DNA from: Diplocarpon mali
Taxonomy: Eukaryota > Ascomycota > Leotiomycetes > Helotiales > Drepanopezizaceae
Assembly (NCBI GenBank): GCA_024741835.1
Contig: JAENRP010000192.1
Location: 7,360-71,359, forward strand
Direction: 5' to 3'
Length of the DNA stretch: 64,000 bases
The position numbers and the translations under genes were made by a program. Of the stretch, positions 55,090 through 64,000 are shown one piece after another. Within the stretch, counting starts at the first letter, position 1, and each line of letters starts with the position of its first letter. A model generated the notes under the pieces. The model searched no databases and was not told the origin of the DNA. It saw nothing but the letters and a program-made list of their open reading frames with translations.

Positions 55090-56511
55090 TCAATCAAACG
55101 TGACCTTCTTTCCCTGGAATGTAGCCGCCTTCTTTTCTTCTTTGGCCTTCTTAGCCGCCTGCCAACTAGGATGCAGAACTCCCACATCATCTCTCTTGAG
55201 CTCCTTCTTCCTCGGCTCCAACACAACAGCCTTCTCTCCGTATACTTGACTAAAATCTCTCTGTCTTCCTCCTCTATTGAATCCTCTCCCCCCTCTCCCA
55301 CCTCGTCCACCTCTCTCGCCGCCCGTAGCACCTCTCTTCGCATCCCACCCATCGTCCTTCTTCCTCCCCATCTCGGCAACAGCGGGTAGTCCTTTCTTGA
55401 TGTGATTCGCCTCAGACCCGTGCTTCTTTTCAGCTATAGCCCTTCTCGCCATTTGGCCAGGTCTGTTTTTCTTAGTTGGCGGAGGCGCATCGTCAAAATC
55501 AGATGCCGAAGATTCCGAACCAGACCAGTACCCGGCATTTAGACTCGGGAGAAATGTTGATCCCTTTGGAGCTGTAACAAGAACCTCAGGTCTGGATAGG
55601 TCCTTATGCAAGAATCTTGGCTCGGGAATATCCGATTCGGAGAGGGCGACGGATTCGGAGGAGGACGATGGTGATACTGAAAGCGAAAGTCGTTTTCTTG
55701 GTTGCGCGGACTTTCTCTCGATCGCGTTTGTTTCTCCGTCAAAGCTCTCTTCGTCTGACGAGCCACCTATGAGAGCTCCGTACCGAGAAAGCCGTCGTTC
55801 GGAATGATCATCTTCGTCACCTCTACACAAGTCGTGCGAGTCGGGCATTTCGATTTTATCTCGGGCAGGAACACTCTCATTTCTGGCAGCCCTCTTCTCA
55901 GGTTTCATGCCATCTTCTAGCTCGCTATCCTTTCCGTCCGAACTGACCCTCTGAGCATTCCCAATGTTCGGTTGCTTCAGTATCCCCTTGACTTCTCTCT
56001 TTTTTGCAGCTTTCCCCTTTTTCACAACGGCTGGCGGCGGGATTCCCATGGCAATATACATGCGGGTGATAATCTGCGGCATCGCATCCTTGACAGCAGT
56101 CATGTTTGCCATTCCACTGAGCACATTTTTTGACGCCGCGACCATCGCATCCGTCATATCAGGCCTTGGGATAACCTTCATGACCTCATCCGGCAACAGA
56201 TTACTCTCCGCAAACTTCTTAACCTTCAACAAATGCTTGTGTAGATGGGCAACGGTTGCTTGCTCTACACTGATAGCTCGCAGGGCCTCGATTTCCCTCA
56301 TGATTCGTGCTATGTCTTCGCTTCTGCCCTCGGCCGTTGCAATTCTCAGCCGCTTTGCTAGTTTTTGACGTTCAAAAGTCTTGGCCAACTTCATGGCTCG
56401 GTGCAGCATCTTCTTGCTTTGAACAAGCTGGTCCTGGACATCTTGCTTGCGCATGAGCTGAACTCTGTCACCCTCAGAGGCTTGGTAAGCGGCGCGTTTA
56501 CGTTTCGGCAT
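55090..56511 (-). CDS. BUD22: BUD22/SRFBP1-family ribosome biogenesis protein (473 aa)
   Basis: Intronless. Members of this family act in the nucleolus in early maturation of the 18S rRNA and small subunit. The N-terminal 150 residues are highly charged and helical (basic MPKRKR start, QDQLVQSKKMLHRAMKLAK, coiled-coil-like). The centre is acidic and Ser-rich. The conserved C-terminal signature is present: GYWSGSESSASDFDD, then KKNRPGQMARRAIAEKK, an RGG-type Gly/Arg tract (GGERGGRGGRGGRGF) and the closing LHPSWQAAKKAKEEKK ... FQGKKVTFD. The last 29 residues are the best diagnostic. The start is the only upstream ATG in frame. Divergent from the SDR gene, with 284 bp between the two starts. Confidence 0.88.
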   Translation of the reverse strand: MPKRKRAAYQASEGDRVQLMRKQDVQDQLVQSKKMLHRAMKLAKTFERQKLAKRLRIATAEGRSEDIARIMREIEALRAISVEQATVAHLHKHLLKVKKFAESNLLPDEVMKVIPRPDMTDAMVAASKNVLSGMANMTAVKDAMPQIITRMYIAMGIPPPAVVKKGKAAKKREVKGILKQPNIGNAQRVSSDGKDSELEDGMKPEKRAARNESVPARDKIEMPDSHDLCRGDEDDHSERRLSRYGALIGGSSDEESFDGETNAIERKSAQPRKRLSLSVSPSSSSESVALSESDIPEPRFLHKDLSRPEVLVTAPKGSTFLPSLNAGYWSGSESSASDFDDAPPPTKKNRPGQMARRAIAEKKHGSEANHIKKGLPAVAEMGRKKDDGWDAKRGATGGERGGRGGRGGRGFNRGGRQRDFSQVYGEKAVVLEPRKKELKRDDVGVLHPSWQAAKKAKEEKKAATFQGKKVTFD

Positions 56512-56795
56512 CTTGTGGAGGCTGTTTGTCTGTTGGGTTGAGATATGTTCGATCTCTAAGCCTTGTCTTAGGTAGCGCGTTTAATCTGGTGCTACTTCCC
56601 ACTAGTGGCGGCAGAAAAGCCACACCGCTCTGGCGTTAGTGTGTATAGGTAGGTGGGTGAGGTATAATATGTCAGCGGCGCATTTGACTACCCTATCGTT
56701 GATGTCAAGTCTGGGACAATGTCGCGTGGTATTATTTGAAGATAAGTTGAATTCCTTTTGATTTCTTATTTCTAATCTCCGAAACACCTATAACC
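56512..56795. promoter_or_regulatory. Divergent promoter region between BUD22 and SDR genes
   Basis: 284 bp between two start codons on opposite strands, so both promoters must lie here or extend into the neighbours. No specific site recognised. Confidence 0.5.
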
Positions 56796-57755
56796 ATGGC
56801 TACTACCTCAATTCAAGTTCCAAACCTCTTCAATGTAGAGCGTTTGGTAGCAGTTGTCACCGGTGGAGGATCAGGTCAGTTCAGGGAGGCTGATGCTGTT
56901 GAACACGATTTGCTAATGATCGGTAGGTATTGGCCTCATGATGGCACGAGCCTTGGCTCTTAATGGCGCACACAAAGTCTTCATCATTGGCAGGCGCAAA
57001 GAGGTCCTCGAGGCCGCCGCGAAATCCGTTCCAACCGGCAACATCATTCCTCTAGTCGGAGATGTCACCTGCAAAGAAACTCTTTCCACGTTGGTTGCTA
57101 CCATCACATCCGAGGTCGGCTACATAAATGTCCTGATTGCAAATTCTGGAATTCTTGGACCGCAGAAATCTATCCCAATTACCGCGGAATCCAGCATTGC
57201 AGACTTTCAAAAGGCGTATGGGGAGTCAAGCTTCGAAGAATACGCAGCCACATTCGAAGTCAACACTGTTGCTGTGTGGTTTACGGTTGTGGCCTTCTTG
57301 GGGCTATTGGACGAGGGAAATAAAAAAAGCAATATGGAGCAGAAGAGCCAGGTTATAGCTACCAGTAGCATCGGAGGCTTTAATAGGAATGTGCCAGGTG
57401 GTTTTGCTTACGGCCAAAGCAAATCCGCCACGACACATCTGGTCAAACAGTTGGCAACACAACTAGCTCCGTTCGGCATTAGATCTAACGCCCTTGCTCC
57501 GGGATGTGAGTCAAAAGTTTCTGTCTCGTGAGAGAAGAATACTAACATAACGAAGTGTTTCCCTCGGAACTGGCAGCTGGGATCATCGGCGACGGCGTCT
57601 TTCCACGCACTGTGATTCCTCTCGAAAGAACTGGCACGGAAGAAGACATGGCCGGAGTTATTCTCTTCCTCACCAGCAGAGCAGGTGCTTATCTCACAGG
57701 TAATGTATTGGTTGTTGACGGTGGCAGGTTGAGTTTGATGCCCTCTACATACTAA
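56796..57755 (+). CDS. Short-chain dehydrogenase/reductase (285 aa, three exons)
   Basis: Exons 56796-56874, 56927-57505 and 57556-57755 total 858 nt. Introns of 52 and 50 bp have GT-AG ends and a TGCTAATG-type branch point in the first. Classical NAD(P)H-dependent SDR with a Rossmann fold: cofactor loop TGGGSGIG at residues 22-29 (created by joining exons 1 and 2), IANSG near residue 99 in place of NNAG, structural Asn near 139 (FEVNT), catalytic Ser 173 or 174 (ATSSIGG), Tyr188 and Lys192 (YGQSK), and a NALAPGLFPSE block formed across intron 2. Ends with [11 protein letters not shown]. Substrate unknown. All catalytic residues are present, so it is probably active. Confidence 0.9.
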
Positions 57756-59193
57756 ACATTAACTTTGAAACGATGATTGAGGTAATGGACATCACGTGAG
57801 CAGCGCGCATCTTTAACACTACGTTACTTGAAAATTAAGGTAGTCACTACTGCTTGCCTGTCGTCCTGTGCTAGTGGACATGGAGGCTCCGATGTCTCCA
57901 TGATATAACTCTTGAAACCATTTGTCGATATTTCATTGCTGGACCTTACTTTTTGACCGAACCGATGATTTTGGCATGGAGGTCTTGCTTCCCTTCATCA
58001 GTTCAATGACTGATATTACCATTCCATCTCTTGAACCAATCCACTGAGTTTTCATGCGATTAGATCAAGTGTAGTGCATAATTTATTACTATAGTAGAGC
58101 TGTCCGTCCGTATCGACTGCTATGAATTTGCAGCCAAGTTGATTAGCAGGTACCAGAAACTCGAAGTCCTCTGATCCAGGAGTGGCTCGTACATAAACCT
58201 CGGCGTGTGGGATGTGTGCGAACTCATATGAATTAATTTTGCTGCGCGCATCTAAATATGTCATTAACTGGTACACTGCGCTTACCTATGATGAAACTAG
58301 TGCTTGTGCGATTTCTCTCTAGTTTTACATATCAGTGTCGTCAAGTACCACTTGATGATTGAAGTAACTGCTGTACCACTGTACTCAAAATTGATTTTGA
58401 GCTTTCAAAGGGCACCTAATGCTTAATAGGGACTGAAACTGAGTTTTTTTTTTGAGTAATATTTCCGAAATCTTCATTTCCCTCCCTCCCTCTCAGACCC
58501 CCTTCTCTCTCTCCCCTAACTGTAGGTTGAAAAGCTCAAAAAACGTTGGGACATCAACCACAATAGTTCACTTTCTGAACTGTTTAATCTCTAGAATCTT
58601 TTCTTTGGATGTTTGCTTACGATAGTTGAGTTTGAATGGACGATATTCCTCCTTAAATTGACAGGGGCGGCCTTAAGGAGCGGCTGGCTTCAAAATGCAT
58701 CAATATTTATTATAGATGCAGATCGTATCCACTATACACGACTTAGTAGCTCAGTATGGCAAGAACTTCAACCATTTAAATTTTGATTTTTTCTTTAGAA
58801 TTGAGCTTTTGGTACCTTTTCACCCAGCAGACATAAAAAGATAAGTGCAGGAAGTAAACACTCGCTTAAGTTGTTACTTGAGTGCAGAGTTTACTTCATC
58901 CTTAGTGAAATTACCAACTCCATTCTCTTCTCACTCTTATCGTGTCAACTTAGATGTTTCGTGATGTTCTCAGACAAGCAACCACCTCCAGGGCCTCTCT
59001 TAACGCGTCTGATAATTTCTCCAGATCAAAATCCTAGTATCCTTTGCAACATGGCCTTTTACTGACCGTCAGCCTTCTAGAAAATTGAGCGCATCGCCTT
59101 CTTCATCTTCAATTCCAACCCGTCGCCTCAAAGCCAAGCCAAACTGACTCCAGCTCACATCAAATAAGAATTACGAAAGAGAGCATATATGAG
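57756..59193. other. AT-rich intergenic region
   Basis: No gene recognised. It has a T-run and C/T-rich stretch at 58446-58520 (repeated TCCC and CTCT). The minus open stretch 58276-58052 lacks known motifs. Confidence 0.55.
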
Positions 59194-61187
59194 ATGTCAG
59201 CCCAAGATGCGCTTGAAATCATGATCAGACAACTTCAAGACTCATACGAGGAGTTATTTGTTAAATCGACCCAAGGAAGATTCTCCAAGGCTTTGAAAAA
59301 TTCCAGAGGCTCACAATCGAGATCCAACTAATGGTCGTAAGAAATACCACATCTTACATTTCCGCCCACTCAGCACAAAAGACAATTGCTAACCTCCCAG
59401 ACCAAATAGTCGCGGTCATCTTTTCCCCCACCTCTTTTTGTCAGGTTACATCAAACTGCGCTGGCAGGATTCGGCGAATGATCCGAGACACAGTATTCTT
59501 TCCCATCCGCCTTGTAAACGAATCAAGAAGCACGCAGTGAGACTCGTCGCCATAACCACATTATCTCTTGCCCTCGCAACATGAAGGATGCGAAATCAAA
59601 GGGAATATTTTTCGCTATACCTAGTTCGAATCTGTGTCAATCCTAAGATAGACTCCATATATATCTCATACCTACAAGTTGCGATTCACGGTCATATCGC
59701 GAGGGAACTTATCAGGGTACTTGTTTCCCACAATATCAATTGCTTCAAGCTAGTCGAGAAGATGGAGTTGAGAGATGTTTATATTTCTGCTCTCAGCGCA
59801 TTGAGCCAAGAAGCGATCCAAATCATCGTCAAGATTGATAGCAAGAAGATCTACACGCTCCGTTTGTTTCCAATCCTGCTGTGGATAATCGTTACGCCTG
59901 ATAAGGAATTCGATTATTCGCCGCTACGGGTATTTGAGGTTTTCAAAACGCATTCCACTCCGCGTTTCAAGAGATACCGATGGATGTTCACCAACGGGAA
60001 ACCACCAGAACTTATTACCCGTCTTTGAAAGTCACTGCAAGCCTACGGGTTCTGAGTTGGTAGATGTTGAGCACTATGTAAAGATCGAGTTGCTAAAAGT
60101 GATTGCAGGAAGCTAGACGGTATTTGAGGTTGCCTCGAAGCTAAAAGGCAAACCAGGTACGGTACGATGCAGTTATAATTCTCCTGGCTGCCGAAGATGA
60201 CAAGGTTCAACCCTGTGTCCGAGATTATCAGCATTCGTGAAAAGACGCCCTAGGTTACTAATAGAGCCTGGAAGCCGGAAACTCCAATTTTTCGCCAAAC
60301 TAGCTCGATTCTTCGCAAGAAAAGTGAATTTGCAGACAGATTTAGCACCCTGGTGTTTGATATATCACAGAAGAAGCCATTACCGACTACATTCGGACAC
60401 CATGTAGCTGGATTAGCGAATGCGACGGTGCAATTGCTGAGTTCATATGGACTTACACACCTTTGTTTACATTTGCAGCCACTAGCGCTGCCGTGCCGAG
60501 TGCGTCCTTTCCACAATAAATGGAGACGTGCTCGAATATTTGCAATAGGTTATCGCAACGACATCCACTTCTTTTGAAATGAAACGCAGATAACCAACAA
60601 TCTCTCACCCCGAAAAGCAGTTGCACCTCGAAAGAAGAGATAAACTGACTCGAATTAGGAGAACGCTCGCGTGCAAATAACCGTACGATACAGTCATATC
60701 CTGGTTTAATTCAAGATTGGCTCCAGATCTCGTCATATTTATCTCCAAAATTGAGTTCCATCCGTCTAGCTCGTATGGGTTCTCCTACCACCAACAACTC
60801 TCGGACTTCTTCGACTTCGTCCGTAAAAGCCACTCCTCCGTCGATCGATAACAACAGATTCACTATCTTCTAAGAATTGCTCTCGGAGATGCAGTCCAAG
60901 ATCTGGATAACAGTATCACCAGCACCTAACCACTTCTGCCTCGACCACTCTCCTTACAATAATGACGGAGAAGCCAAGGGAAGCATCGAGAACAAGGTCC
61001 CTCTGCCGAATATGCTTAGGGTTTGTCCCGAGAACCGAGTAGACACTTTGAGAAACCAAGCTTTGTTATACCCAACAGAGATTAACGGATATTTATCTGC
61101 TAGACAGAGTACGCGACCGATCTGTGTAGATGCAAGCAAGGACACTGGCTGGAGCGAGTTCGCTAATTTGAGGACTGGACATGAATA
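59194..61187 (+). pseudogene. F-box-like protein pseudogene
   Basis: Starts with an ATG frame (MSAQDALEIMIRQLQDSYEE). It shifts frame at an A-run near 59293-59298, enters an F-box-like block (ANLPDQIVAVIF near 59390) and shifts again near 59445 (then KLRWQDSANDPRHSIL). It resumes in the frame 59588-60028 (IDSIYISYLQVAIHGHIARE), then 60180-60577 and 60877-61187. At least three frame changes and several stops rule out an intact gene; introns could account for some. The layout fits the many F-box proteins of ascomycetes with divergent C-terminal halves. Borders are approximate. Confidence 0.45.
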
Positions 61188-64000
61188 ATTGCATGATTGG
61201 CTTTCAAGTGTCACGGAGAATAACTTGAAATTCATGTAAGCTATCAAAATGTTGGATATTCGAGAGTTCTTTTTTTTTTCGATAACTTCAAGGGAATAAA
61301 GCGTTGTTTTCATGTGGTTAAGTGCCAACTCTGATTCGTCGATCATACAAGATAATCCAAGAGGCCGTCATAGAGTCACAGAACACTGATTCTCGGCTCT
61401 AGGGCAAACAGATATTGGCGACGGTAGAGCGAGCTACCTCGGGTCAAAGGGATTGGTCACAAGTCTTGCAGATGATTCTTCTAGGCCTATGCCTTACTAT
61501 AGATTTGCAGAGCTTGACGTTAAGCACTTATATCCTGAATCTGGAGTGTCTAAATACAAAAAAAACATCCTCCGACCCTCTTTCCAGATAATGGAATACT
61601 CAGTTTCACAAGTTAATCTCTTCAGTAAGCTGAAGTCACAGGTGCTCAAACATCCCAGGTAGGCTTGTGGCGTGTCCCTCGAGTAATTTTCCGGCGGTGT
61701 CAACATAATACCTGCTAAAGTCAGTAACGGAGGTTAATAATGACACGGGAAGATAAGAACCAGGTATCTTGATTTGGCAGTATCAGAAGTCATCGCCCGC
61801 AACGGAAATGGCAAGGCGCCTATGCAGTCGGAGACTCGGATCCATGCGTGGATACTGTCGGATTAGCCTTCGCGTGATAATTAACGGCTCAATTTTCAGG
61901 GTATGTTTGTATACTGACTCTTTCATCTGCTCCTTTCGAGGGCTATTCATTGCAAATTTCTAAGAGAAATGGGCTTTTCCAAACTCTCTTTAGTTCTAAA
62001 AGCAGTGATGAGACGGTTTGCAGATACAAATGAGATCTCTTCGCCGCTTTCCCATATATTCTCCTCCTTATCTAGTACAGTTGAACTTTGCTATTAGGAT
62101 TCTTTTAGTAAGGATAGATTTTTTATAATCAGTTTTCGCTAAGGACTTTATTTTCATAAAGGCTACTCCTATGAATCACAATAAATCTAAGCATTGAAGT
62201 ACAATTAATGATTTTTCAAACAGACAGTTTAGTTTAAATTATGTGATATTGTATATTGTTTCTTCCAACTGTAAATGATTGAACCTCACCTATTATTGGT
62301 AGCTCCGGATGTGTTAATCAGCGTTGAGCTTACAACGACAATGATCATCTTTCTCTAAGTTACTGAAAGAAAGGAAGGATGGCTAGATGAGAGACTTAAA
62401 CGCGCAGAGATGAGATGTTGCCTACAAGTCGTAAAAGAAGAAATCAAGCTCTAAGATGTGTTTTCTTTAGAGCTGGGATATTACTTGACTTAGACCTCAG
62501 ATCGCTTGAAAGTATCGTTATAATCCTAACCAAGTCACGCAACCCACTGATTATCATCGCGCCGTGTATGCAGATTATTTATAAAATGAAGTTTTTAGTA
62601 AGATATCCATGTAGTATTATTTGAATACAGCTGTAAAGGCCCGAGTAAAGATTCGTTAGATTAAACTTTGTAAACGCAGTTCTACCGCTCACCGGCCTTG
62701 TGAAAAACTTGGAAAAAATAAACTGGGCATATAGGATCAACTGCCATCAAAACAAGTGAAACTCTTGCCTTTATTTTCCGAGAACACGTACAATGCTCAA
62801 ATAGTGGATCGCGCAACTTGATTAAGATCATATGGGATAATTAGGGAAGTTCGCATATAGGTCCTACGTATGCTAGCTAGCACCCAAGTGGGTGGGGCCA
62901 GCGGTGTGTCCGAACTTCATCGGCATACCCGCACTGAAAATTGCACCAAAACCAATTATAATTCTGATGACAGGAAGGAATGAAGCTTTTCAAATCGATA
63001 CAACAAAGTTTTTTTGACTGTTAAACAAGATTCAAAGTGGTATTTTCAGCTGCGAATTACTATTTAGTGATGTTTTCAGATTTCACAATGTTATAGCTTA
63101 CGCTTATAAATCCTCTGGGGCTTAGGGACTTCGGCCTACTTGTCTTGCTTTTTTAAACAGCTTTGATTCTTGATTCTGAGTGTATTCTTGGTTTTGAATC
63201 ACCGTCCTCGAGAGAAAAAAAAGGAATCCTTCTGCGATCTTGGTTCACGTTTCTCCCTGAGAAGCTTACCCGCGACCTCAACGCTACAAAACTATTCTAT
63301 CTGTTAGAATATACATGGATTTGGCTTATGTAATCGTACCTTGTATATTACTCCTGCAGCTCCATAGAACTCAGATTCTACACCTTTAGATTCTGTCACT
63401 ATCATTGTCGTTTCCGATACAGGATCATAATAAATGGAGTTATGAATAGGTTGGCTGAGCGGATCATATCCGCAATATTACATATCTTATATTTATACTC
63501 GCGGGCAAACCGCTTTATCCGGATATACCGCTTTCTTTAAGTGTAGGAGAAGGCTCCAAACTGGCGAGGTTATACTAGCCTCGGCTAAAAACTCCAGCAT
63601 TGATCCTTTGCGAGCTGATAAGACATCTAGGAGGCTCATAAATATATTCTGATAAATTCGTCCAACAACCCTTGGATATGTAGCATAAGCAACGCTACTG
63701 GGATTTAGAGGACTGACAGTGACACAAATTTTTTAATTTAATCTTGACATAGTCGCTCTTTGCAGTAGGCTGAAAGTATGTGCATATTCGTTTCATGGAT
63801 TTTGACCGACCAAAAACTTCCCTGCCCCAGAAATCCCCCCAGGAATCAGACGTGCACATTTGTAACCCACTTAAAAAAGTGAGGGATAGAACAGAAGAAT
63901 ACTCTATAGTGGGGCGACAATTGTACTTCAGATTTTGGAATCGAGTCTTCTATAATTGATTACTTATTATTAGCAATGCCGTGTATCTGCTATTAGTAGT
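61188..64000. other. AT-rich intergenic DNA without recognised genes
   Basis: Only short open stretches (longest 70-odd codons) without motifs on either strand. No tRNA, rRNA or LTR ends noticed. No RIP-type TpA saturation like that of the left compartment. Confidence 0.55.

Noticed and set aside
55018..56368. Plus-strand open frames opposite BUD22
   Set aside because: Antisense shadows; the minus frame has the full BUD22 signature.
60250..60516. 88-codon minus-strand frame
   Set aside because: Opposite to the F-box-like pseudogene frame at 60180-60577 and without motifs.
1..64000. tRNA, rRNA or other RNA genes
   Set aside because: No tRNA-like A/B boxes with cloverleaf or rRNA-like sequence was noticed by eye; a covariance-model scan would decide.

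Overview
The window looks like a chromosome arm of a filamentous ascomycete, probably a leotiomycete-like fungus (inference from gene content). It has two sharply different compartments. Positions 1 to about 47,956 are an AT-rich, TpA-rich block of LTR retrotransposons. Their reading frames survive mainly as frames punctuated by TAG/TAA at former CAG, CAA and TGG codons, the mark of repeat-induced point mutation (RIP). Positions 47,957 to 64,000 are unmutated gene space with short fungal introns.

The retroelement block is one deep nest that can be unpicked from LTR ends and 5-bp target duplications read directly in the sequence. The left parts of its outer elements lie outside the window. A minus-strand Ty3/Gypsy (J, only its 5' LTR and 29 bp of leader, 47,280-47,562) was entered by plus-strand Gypsy H (39,737-47,279, interrupted). 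H carries Copia F (37,652-39,736), Copia I (40,166-46,269, itself carrying a 499-bp TRIM-like element at 42,223-42,721) and a shrunken Copia-1 (46,296-46,835). F was entered by Gypsy C (pieces between 3,210 and 37,651). C received Copia-1 (2,455-3,209, itself hit by Gypsy A, 1-2,454), Gypsy B (3,644-10,793), Gypsy D on the minus strand (14,298-28,467, itself hit by Copia E, 14,827-20,924) and Copia G (29,790-37,398). This gives six nesting levels. Gypsy A, B, H and J are one family with 254-bp LTRs. Copia E and F are one family with 195-bp LTRs.

The most unusual signal is a 23-bp imperfect palindrome found 26 times, in Gypsy A/B, Copia E/F and Copia I. Inside coding frames it forms short minisatellites that encode a recurring T-(L/P)-R-P-G-x-R-V peptide, with all 13 start-to-start distances divisible by three. 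In the 3' non-coding part of Copia E/F the distances mostly are not. Three elements also carry coding-like material between pol and the 3' LTR: a membrane-protein-like frame in Gypsy C, a coiled-coil-like frame in Gypsy D and an antisense frame in Copia G.

The gene compartment holds an RGS-LOV blue-light photoreceptor gene (49,658-52,083, six exons, one GC-AG intron), a small four-segment membrane protein (54,421-54,855), a BUD22 homologue for 40S ribosome biogenesis (55,090-56,511, minus), a short-chain dehydrogenase/reductase (56,796-57,755, three exons) and a frameshifted F-box-like pseudogene (about 59,194-61,187). The rest is AT-rich intergenic DNA. The genes do not form an obvious pathway or cluster; BUD22 and the SDR are divergent and share a 284-bp intergenic promoter region.
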